Made by a program: the position numbers and the translations under genes. A stretch of DNA of 6,985 nt from positions 1 to 6,985 of the forward strand of contig JAKJAE010000140.1 of assembly GCA_022707665.1 (NCBI GenBank). Direction: 5' to 3'. Source of the stretch: Chloroflexota bacterium. GTDB taxonomy: Bacteria > Chloroflexota > Anaerolineae > B4-G1 > SLSP01. Under the pieces are notes generated by a model that saw only the letters and a list, made by a program, of their open reading frames with translations, searched no databases and was not told the DNA's origin. Below are positions 1 through 6,131 of the stretch, piece by piece (position 1 is the stretch's first letter; each line of letters starts with the position of its first letter).

Positions 1-3000
1 AGACGCGCATCGGCGACACGATGATGCTCGGATCGCAGGTCTGGCGCGTCGTGGACATCACCGATGACCGGGTGCTTGTCTCCCCAGCCCCGGGCGCTAC
101 GCCACGGATGCCGTTCTGGCGTGGGGACTTTCCATGGCGCCCATACGAATTGGGTGTGCGGGTGGGAGCGTTCCGGCGTGAGGTCGCCGAGCACCTGGCG
201 CGGATCGGGGAGCGCCTCGGTGTGGATGATCTACGCGAGGTTCGGGATCTGCGCGAGACGCCGGAGGTCCAAGAGCTGCTGACCTGGTTGGGCGAGCGGT
301 ATGCCCTTGATGCTCTGTCCGCCTGGCACACGACTGACTACCTGATCGGGCAGATTGCCTCGGCGCCATCTCTTCAGATCGAACGATCGTGGTCGAGGTC
401 TTCGATGACCCAGTAGGGGACGCGCGGCTGGTGGTGCACTCGCCTTTCGGCGGTCGGGTGAATGGCCCCTGGGGGTTGGCTCTCGCCGGTGCATTTCGGG
501 AGCGTACCGGTGTCGAGATCGAAGTGGAGACCAACGACGACGGCATTCTGTTGCGGCTGCTCGACTCGGACGCTGACTTCCCCATCGACGTGGTGTCGGA
601 GTTGGGCCCTGCCGAGGCGCGCGAACGCATCCTGCGGGAGCTGCCCGACTCGGCGGTCTTCGGCGCTCACTTCCGGCAGAACGCGGCGCGCGCGTTACTG
701 CTGCCGGGCCTGGGCCGCGGCAGGCGCACGCCCTTCTGGCTCCAGCGACTGCGCGCACGCGATCTGCTGCAGATCGTGCGTCGCTTCGACGACTTCCCCA
801 TCGTCGCCGAGACCTACCGCGATTGTCTCCAGGACGTTCTCGATCTTCCCCATCTGGAGGAGATCCTCCAGTCCATTCAGGATGGCGAGATCCGGGTCGT
901 CCCGGTCGAATCGTTGACGCCTTCGCCCGTGGCGCAGAGCCTGCTCTTCGACTTCGTCAGCGTGCGGATGTACGAGTGGGACGCGCCCCGTGCAGAGCAG
1001 CAGCTCCAGACCCTGGCGGTGAACCGTGACCTGCTGCAGGACCTGCTCAAAGACGTCGCACTGGATGATCTGCTCCGGCCTGAGGCGATCCAGGCCGTCC
1101 GCGAGCAGCTTCAGCACACGGCTCCGACTGCGATGGCGCGCAGCGCTGAAGAACTGGCTGTGCTCCTGCAGCAGATGGGCGATCTCTCGTCGAGCGAAGT
1201 CGCGCAACGGGCATCGGTTGACCCCGCGGGTTGGATTGCGCGCCTGACCGGAGAGGGTCGCGTGATCGGGTTGGAGATTCCCGTTCTGGTCGCGGGCTCG
1301 GGACGCCACAGTCACGAGACCCGCTGGATCCCGGCGGAGTACGCTGATGACTACACCTGTGCCTTTGGCCTGCATCCAGAGGACGACGTTTCGCCTGATG
1401 GTGCCACCGTCGACGTGGCGCGGAGATCAATTCTGCAGCGATTCCTGGCCCAGGCCGGGCCGGTCTCGCTCGAGGGGATCCTGGCGCGGTACGCATTCCC
1501 ACGCGAGTGGCTCGAGAGCGAGCTGGATGCCCTGATCGAGGCGCGCGAGCTCGTTCACGGCCGGTTCACGCCGCGACAGGAGTCGGGAGACGGCGCCGGA
1601 GCCGAGTTCGTCGACCGTCGCGCGCTCGAACAGATCCACCGCCGGACGATGAGCATCCTCCGTAGCGAGGTGCAACCGGTCTCCTTTGCCACCTATGCTG
1701 ACTTCCTGGCGCGATGGCAACACATCCACCCAGCCGAGCGGTTGGGCGGCGACGGTGCCCTGACTGTGGCGTTGCAGCAACTGCGCGCTGCTCCCATCGT
1801 GGGGCGCATTTGGGAGCGTGATGTTCTCCCTCTCAGGCTAGACGCCTACCGACCTGAGGACCTCGATCTCCTCTGTCAGGGTGGAGAGCTCGTGTGGGTG
1901 GGATCTGGCGGCGCTGATCCGAGACGGAGCCGTGTGCGGTTCCTGTTTCGAGGAGAAGGGCACACCTACCTTGAAGGAGCGCCTGACGATCTAGGCGACA
2001 TAGGTGAGGCGCCGCAGGCCGTCTACGAATTCCTTCGTTCGGAAGGTGCCGCGTTCTTCGACGATCTCACCGGCGCGCTTGACCTGGAAGCGGAGGCCGT
2101 CGAGAGTGCCCTCGTCGATCTGGTTATGGCGGGACTGGTGACGAACGACAGTCTTGAGGCTATGCGTACGATCGTGGAGTCGGCGACGTTGACGCCCTCA
2201 GGGTCGCGCGGCGGCTCCGGCAGTGGGGGTACCCGGCGTCCTTTGAGCGCCCTGGAGGAGGAGTTGGCCCGGCGCCGCGCCGATCTGGGCCTTGGGTCAG
2301 GACACGTCACGCGACTATCGGATCCTGCACGCTACCGTTCGGCAAAGCAGCGCGTCCGGCACCGTCTGGAGCACCAAGGGCGTGCTGTGGGGCAGCCGGC
2401 CGCAGTCCGGTGGGTGGGCAGGTGGACGCCGGTGCACCGGTTCGGCGTGATGGGGAAGCCGATCTCGGTGGCGGAACGTGCGGCGCGGCAATCCCGCCAA
2501 CTCCTGGCTCGCTACGGTGTTGTCACAAGATTGAGCCTTGATGAGGAGGCCGGTGCCTGGGATTGGTCCCCGATCTACCAGCATCTCCAACGGATGGAGC
2601 TGAGAGGCGAGTTGCGGCGCGGTTACTTTGTGCAGGGGTTGCCCGGGCTGCAGTTTGCGCTTCCAGACGTCGTGGAACGCCTGCGCACTTTGCGCGATGG
2701 GGCTCTGCAGGACACGTCTATCGTTGTGATGAACGCTTGCGATCCGGCGAACCTCTATGGGCCAGCGCGCGAGGACGGACCTGTCGACGGATCTGGACGA
2801 CCGCTGACGTTCGCCCGGCTGCCTTCGACGTGGCTTGCAGTGCACCGTGGGCTGCCATTGCTCGTGGTCAGCGGCACCGGGAGCGAGGTCCTGACGCTCC
2901 AGAACGCCGATAGTGGGCTCCTGCAGTACGCAGCAGGAGCCCTGTTGAAGCACATCGGACACTTTGAGCGTCACATGGTGGTGCAACTCTGGAACGGTGA

Positions 3001-3091
3001 GCCTGTCCTCGACAGCCTGGGGGCATCGATCCTCGAGGCCCTGGGGTTCCGAAGGAGCTACCCTGTGATGGAATGGGACCGGAGCGTCTAG
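1..3091 (+). CDS. lhr: Lhr-family ATP-dependent helicase, C-terminal two thirds (5' partial, one frameshift)
   Basis: This is the C-terminal part of a large Lhr-type superfamily 2 helicase, an ATP-driven 3'-5' DNA translocase linked to DNA repair. The Walker/DEAH motor domains lie upstream of the window. Frame 3 is open from the first base and reads VWRVVDI, PFWRGDFP and VGAFRRE, typical of the segment after the helicase core. Frame 2 continues with SDRTIVVE, SPFGGRV and PWGLAL, then CLQDVLDLP, SLLFDF and YEWDAPRAE, which I recognise as the DEAD/H-associated domain of Lhr. The rest fits the Lhr C-terminal extension of winged-helix modules related to AlkZ/YcaQ glycosylases: a Gly/Ser-rich linker near 2195-2240, then RYGVVTR, RRGYFVQGLPG, QFALP and DPANLYG. 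The two frames join cleanly if one base is restored near 362. The GTG at 389 has no ribosome site and lies inside a conserved motif, so it is not a real start. The family is confident; whether the gene is functional is not. Confidence 0.9.
359..366 (+). other. Frameshift point in lhr (probable loss of one G)
   Basis: Upstream of this point the Lhr-like translation is in frame 3 (YLIGQIAS); downstream it is in frame 2 (GAISSDRTIVVE). The sequence reads CCTCGGCGCC. One extra G, giving TCG GGC GCC, would join the halves as QIASGAISSDRTIVVE, which matches the family pattern across the join. Left uncorrected, frame 3 runs on with unrelated residues to a TAG at 414-416. A missing base in a short G run is a common consensus error and also a common real mutation; the sequence alone cannot separate them. 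Confidence 0.85.
3088..3091. other. CTAG palindrome serving as overlapping stop codons of convergent genes
   Basis: TAG at 3089-3091 ends lhr on the plus strand. The complement of 3088-3090 is also TAG and ends the YhcH gene on the minus strand. The two genes therefore overlap by four bases, tail-to-tail, and there is no room between them for a terminator. Confidence 0.95.
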
Positions 3092-3549
3092 AGCCTGACC
3101 TTGAGCACGATCTTCTTCACAGGGATGGGCTCGTTGAGCGCAAGACCCGGCGCGTGGGCGTCGGCAGGGTAGAGGATCATGGCCTCGCCTGCGTGGAGGG
3201 GCACGAAGACGGCCCGCTCCGCCGGTACGACGCCGTGGATCACGTCCTTGTCGGGGTTGTACTCGTCCGTCGGTTGCAGGGCCTCGATGGGTGCCCACCC
3301 GAAGGCCTCTTCTCCCGCGACCACAGCCTGAACGTCGATGTAGCGCCGGTGCGCCTCAAAGCGTGGTTGATCACTGTGGGGTTTGCCGGTATAGGACTGC
3401 ACCAGGGCATAGACTTCGGCTCCATCGATGTCGACCCGTCCATCAGGCAGATCCTGCCCAAGGACCGACGTCAGCCAGGCCATACCCTTGCGCATGGCTT
3501 CCGAAAACACAGCCTGTCCAGCCATTTCTTCAATCTTCGCGATGATCAT
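3088..3549 (-). CDS. YhcH/YjgK/YiaL (DUF386, TabA/EbgC-like) family protein
   Basis: This 153-residue cytoplasmic protein has the usual length of the YhcH/YjgK/YiaL family, small cupin-like beta-barrel proteins found beside sugar-catabolic genes (for example sialic acid or beta-galactoside use in enterobacteria). Their exact reaction is mostly unsettled; anomerase or isomerase roles on sugar intermediates have been proposed. Family signatures visible are VYALVQSYTGK (46-56), FEAHRRYIDVQ (64-74), GEEAFGW (79-85), Y97 with D102 in the YNPDKDV stretch, YPADAHAPG (127-135) and the C-terminal KKIVLKVRL. E65, H67, D72 and H132 are the likely metal-site residues by analogy. The ATG start is supported by AGGAGGT eight bases upstream (3558-3564). 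It is the last gene of the minus-strand cluster, 38 bp after the UROD-like gene, and its stop overlaps the stop of lhr. No terminator is visible after it. The family is confident; the substrate is unknown. Confidence 0.9.
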   Translation of the reverse strand: MIIAKIEEMAGQAVFSEAMRKGMAWLTSVLGQDLPDGRVDIDGAEVYALVQSYTGKPHSDQPRFEAHRRYIDVQAVVAGEEAFGWAPIEALQPTDEYNPDKDVIHGVVPAERAVFVPLHAGEAMILYPADAHAPGLALNEPIPVKKIVLKVRL

Positions 3550-3557
3550 GGTGTCTT

Positions 3558-3564
3558 ACCTCCT
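3558..3564 (-). promoter_or_regulatory. Ribosome binding site of the YhcH-family gene
   Basis: AGGAGGT on the minus strand is separated by eight bases from the ATG at 3547-3549. This is an ideal Shine-Dalgarno arrangement within the 38-bp gap after the UROD-like gene. It shows that the gene has its own strong translation start rather than relying on coupling. Confidence 0.8.
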
Positions 3565-3587
3565 GATAGGTTGAGTAGGATTCGATC

Positions 3588-4676
3588 TCAGTAGGTACAG
3601 CGGTTGGCTTCATCGACGAAGGCCTGGATGTTGGCCGGGTCGCCGAAGAAGAAGTGATCCGATGGACAGCAGATGTAGCCACCGTTGGGACAGGCCTCGT
3701 GACACTCACGCACCAGCCGGGCTGCAGTCCGGGGGGTGCCTTTCTCGAAGCCTGCATTCTGGTCGAAGCCCCCAATGAAGAAAAGCCGGTCACCCACGCG
3801 CCGGTTGGCTTCGGCAAGGTCCGTATCCGCGCCCATCGACGGCGGTGTCATCGTCTCCAGGCCGTCCGTGCCGTTCTCGGCGACGATCTCCAGGAGCGGC
3901 ATCAGCCCACCGCAGAGGTGGTAGACCACCTTGGTGCCCGCCTCGTGAAGCGCCTTGATCTGAACTCTGTCGTAGGGCAGGCAGAACTCCCTGTGGAGCT
4001 TGGGGCTGATGACTGTAGATGAGCCTGCGCCACCCCCTGTCTCCACGAGGTCGAGCTCGATCTTTCCGGCAGCCTGGATGACGCTCAGTTTCTTCTCCAG
4101 GAGCGTCTCCATGGCATGGTGCACCCACCTGGGTTGGTCGAGAGCTGCGTAGATGGCCTTCTCGGTGCCGAAGAGCGTGCAGAAGTCCTGCCACGGACTT
4201 CCCTGCCCGAAGCCGAAGAATCCACCGCGCACAATACCTCGGTCGCCGATACGTTCCTTGACCTGCAGGATGTTGGTCCAGTCCACCGCCACGGGTACCG
4301 GTACATACTTCTCCCACAGCGCGAAGTCGTGCTCGTCCTTGATAATGTACTCGGTCGTCCACGGGGTGAACTCGTTGCGTTCGATCGTGTGAGACAGGGT
4401 ACCCTCGGGAGTCTGGATGATTTCCTGCTTGATGCCCGGTCCGAGGTCACGCACCGTTACTTGCCATTGTGAGAGGGCCTCCGGGCTGTAGATGAAACGC
4501 GGCCCATCATAGATCACCCAATCCATCCCGGGGAAGTGCTCATAGGCCCCGTACTGATCGCATCCGCCCAGGTAGGTTTCAAGGTAGTAATCCATCCAAC
4601 CATGGACCTGGCAGGGCAGGTGGTCGGGCGTGCCGTTGTTGAGTGCGGTCAAGAGCCGTTCGCGCGATGTCATCAT
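3588..4676 (-). CDS. UROD-like protein with methyltransferase-type zinc motif (MtaA/MtbA/CmuA-like superfamily)
   Basis: This 362-residue soluble protein belongs to the uroporphyrinogen decarboxylase superfamily. It starts with the typical SRERLLTALNN and PDHLPC (4-22) and has the TIM-barrel landmarks DLVETGGGAGSS (209-220) and ISPKLHREFCLPY (223-235). It then shows VYHLCGG (251-257) and GGYICCPSDH (332-341), followed by GDPANI (345-350). The H253-x-C255 pair with C336 or C337 resembles the His-x-Cys...Cys zinc site of methyl-cobamide:coenzyme M and related corrinoid methyltransferases, where zinc activates a thiol. It lacks the arginine-rich N-terminal signature of true haem-pathway HemE, so a haem role is unlikely. 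The first of two tandem ATGs (4674-4676) sits nine bases from an AGGAG, so it is the better start. It lies 52 bp downstream of a second UROD-like gene and 38 bp upstream of the YhcH gene, probably on one mRNA. The methyl donor and acceptor are unknown; no corrinoid protein is in view. Confidence 0.85.
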   Translation of the reverse strand: MMTSRERLLTALNNGTPDHLPCQVHGWMDYYLETYLGGCDQYGAYEHFPGMDWVIYDGPRFIYSPEALSQWQVTVRDLGPGIKQEIIQTPEGTLSHTIERNEFTPWTTEYIIKDEHDFALWEKYVPVPVAVDWTNILQVKERIGDRGIVRGGFFGFGQGSPWQDFCTLFGTEKAIYAALDQPRWVHHAMETLLEKKLSVIQAAGKIELDLVETGGGAGSSTVISPKLHREFCLPYDRVQIKALHEAGTKVVYHLCGGLMPLLEIVAENGTDGLETMTPPSMGADTDLAEANRRVGDRLFFIGGFDQNAGFEKGTPRTAARLVRECHEACPNGGYICCPSDHFFFGDPANIQAFVDEANRCTY

Positions 4677-4684
4677 AGTGTTGG

Positions 4685-4690
4685 TCTCCT
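4685..4690 (-). promoter_or_regulatory. Ribosome binding site of the short UROD-like gene
   Basis: AGGAGA on the minus strand lies nine bases (counted from AGGAG) before the first of two tandem ATG codons and twelve before the second. The spacing favours the first ATG (4674-4676). Confidence 0.7.
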
Positions 4691-4728
4691 GAGATCTGTC
4701 TGTCCCACGCGAGTGTCGGGCAGAGGGA

Positions 4729-5967
4729 TTAGCGTCGAATTACGTCCATCGCGATATCGGCCCATTCCCACAGCCGTTGGGGCTGGTAGCGGACGGTGCT
4801 GATATCCTTGAGGATGAACTCAACGGGCGTGTTATGGCGCTCACATGCGTCGCGCGTCTGTTCCAGGTCAGCCCGAACGGCGTCCGCGTGGAAAGTGTCG
4901 CCCGCCAGCAAAGCAGGACTGGGCTTTCGCGAGAAGACAAAGTCGCGCCCGATGCGCTCGGCACCCCGGTCAACGTTCACCCACGGGCTCATCGAGATCT
5001 TGCGCAGGTTGGGGATTGCGCGGACGATGTGTAGCTTGGCGTCGAGGGGCTCGCAGCAGCCGTAGTAGACGAGGCCAAATCGCTCGTACCATCGTGTGGC
5101 GTAGTCCAACTCGAACGTTTGGTGCATTGCCGGCGAGACCGAGGCAAAGATCTGGGCCATCCCCATCGTCCACAGGTCCTTCGCCCGCGGGCATTGTGAA
5201 TCGAACCCGGGGGCGGGAAGCTCGTCGGTGTAGGCGCCAGTGCAGTGAATCAGCGACTGCGGCTGTCCCAATAGCCCTTGCGCCTCAAGTTGGTCGAGCA
5301 GCGACAGATAGGCGTCGGTTGCACGTGTCAGAAGCTTGTGGACGAAATCCGGGCGGTCGACGAGGTCGACCAGGGACGCTTCGACGCCGTGCCATTCCAC
5401 GATGCGGTCCCACAAGGCGAAGCCCGGATGCATACCCCGCATGCGGACGTCAAGGATCCCATCGAAGATCTCGTGAGCTTGCGATGCGGCCTGCTCCGTG
5501 GCTTCTGCATCCAGCCAGACCTCGGGCATGCGGATCTTCTCCAGGTCCTCTTCGGTCTGCAACTGGTCGATGTAGTAGTGTCCGACGACGTCATTGGCCG
5601 GATCGAGCACAGCGACATCCTCGAGCGGGCTCATGCCTGGGTACGTGCCACTGATCTTCTTGGGTATGTCGATCCACGGGTCGACGACCATGTCGGCCCG
5701 CATGTGGTTCCAGGCGTAGAGCGTCCGGCGCAGGCGTGTCTCGAGTCCCTGACAGAAGGGGTCTTCGGTCCGCAAGGCGAGCTCGCCGTCGACGTCCATC
5801 TCGTGCCAGGGGATCTGGTCGATCAACACCATGGGGCGGGTGGGTCGCAGGCCGTTGAGTGCCTTCCAGAGATTGATCGTCTCCTGCTGGATGGGTAGCG
5901 CCGCGATCTCGGCGACCTGCCAGGCTAGCTCTCTCAGGATGGATTTGTCGCTGTCGGAAGCAGCCAT
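4729..5967 (-). CDS. Long UROD-like protein, function unknown (412 aa)
   Basis: This protein belongs to a longer, poorly characterised branch of the UROD-like/corrinoid methyltransferase superfamily. Visible landmarks are an N-terminal helix-rich region (1-40), PMVLIDQIPWHEM (45-57), LRRTLYAWNHMRADMVVDPW (79-98), IHCTG (240-244), LVYYGCCEPLDAK (299-311), KISMSPWVN (323-331), SRKPSP (346-351) and ILKDISTV (385-392). LVYYGCCEP aligns by eye with VYHLCGG of the neighbouring UROD-like protein, so the zinc His is replaced by Tyr, the Cys is kept (C304), and a second Cys and a Glu follow. No equivalent C-terminal Cys is seen, so metal binding, if any, must differ. The ATG at 5967 follows an AGGAGGT. 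The same frame is open upstream to 6246, but that extension is low-complexity, overlaps the reductase gene and looks non-coding. It is the first of three closely spaced genes. The superfamily is fairly confident; the reaction is unknown. Confidence 0.8.
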   Translation of the reverse strand: MAASDSDKSILRELAWQVAEIAALPIQQETINLWKALNGLRPTRPMVLIDQIPWHEMDVDGELALRTEDPFCQGLETRLRRTLYAWNHMRADMVVDPWIDIPKKISGTYPGMSPLEDVAVLDPANDVVGHYYIDQLQTEEDLEKIRMPEVWLDAEATEQAASQAHEIFDGILDVRMRGMHPGFALWDRIVEWHGVEASLVDLVDRPDFVHKLLTRATDAYLSLLDQLEAQGLLGQPQSLIHCTGAYTDELPAPGFDSQCPRAKDLWTMGMAQIFASVSPAMHQTFELDYATRWYERFGLVYYGCCEPLDAKLHIVRAIPNLRKISMSPWVNVDRGAERIGRDFVFSRKPSPALLAGDTFHADAVRADLEQTRDACERHNTPVEFILKDISTVRYQPQRLWEWADIAMDVIRR

Positions 5968-5970
5968 AGC

Positions 5971-5977
5971 ACCTCCT
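5971..5977 (-). promoter_or_regulatory. Ribosome binding site of the long UROD-like gene
   Basis: The minus strand reads AGGAGGT, then GCT, then ATG (start at 5967). The Shine-Dalgarno match is perfect although the spacing is short (three bases after the T, four after GGAGG). It fixes this start over the upstream open reading frame, which has no comparable site and would overlap the reductase gene. Confidence 0.8.
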
Positions 5978-6024
5978 GGGCAATCCGGGCCGATGGGCGT
6001 CTTGGAAGCCTCAGATCCTGGCCC

Positions 6025-6030
6025 ATTGTA
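6025..6030 (-). promoter_or_regulatory. Possible -10 element upstream of the UROD-like operon
   Basis: The 164-bp gap 5968-6131 is the only non-coding stretch in the minus-strand cluster long enough for a promoter. On the minus strand it contains TACAAT, five of six matches to the sigma-70 -10 consensus, about 57 bases before the start codon. No good -35 hexamer is seen 16-18 bases further upstream. I see no clear intrinsic terminator for the reductase gene in the gap, so read-through from that gene is also possible. The call is weak. Confidence 0.25.
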
Positions 6031-6131
6031 GTCCAGTTTGCCCAGGAAGCTGTTCGTGGATCCGTCGGCAGGTTCTGCGCTATGCCTTGTCCCGAATCGC
6101 GATCCAGACCGTGGGTGGGTAGTGTTCGAAT

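Noticed and set aside
389..3091. Separate 900-residue gene starting at the GTG at 389
   Set aside because: The GTG lies in the middle of the conserved SDRTIVVE motif, has no Shine-Dalgarno sequence, and the preceding residues in the same frame are also family-like. It is the continuation of the frameshifted lhr gene.
2315..3298. Long minus-strand open frame (327 codons) antisense to lhr and the YhcH gene
   Set aside because: It has no recognisable motif, is rich in Arg, Pro and His as expected of GC-rich shadow frames, and overlaps two well-supported genes.
3073..3594. Plus-strand open frame (173 codons) across the YhcH gene
   Set aside because: It starts inside the end of lhr and is a mirror of the YhcH coding strand, with no motif or ribosome site.
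4700..4723. Possible hairpin CTGTCCC...GGGCAG between the two UROD-like genes
   Set aside because: The stem is six pairs with a bulge and an eleven-base loop, and no T run follows on the minus strand. It is too weak to call a terminator or an attenuator.
4845..5654. Plus-strand open frame (269 codons) antisense to the long UROD-like gene
   Set aside because: It is strongly Arg/Ser/Pro-rich with no family motif and lies wholly over a real gene, so it is a shadow of GC-rich coding sequence.
5278..5898. Plus-strand open frame (206 codons) within the long UROD-like gene
   Set aside because: It is antisense and codon-aligned to the real gene, with no recognisable domain and no ribosome site.
5993..6026. 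Inverted repeat ATGGGC...GCCCAT in the gap before the long UROD-like gene
   Set aside because: Six base pairs around a 22-base spacer is expected by chance in GC-rich DNA. There is no T run and no known operator pattern.
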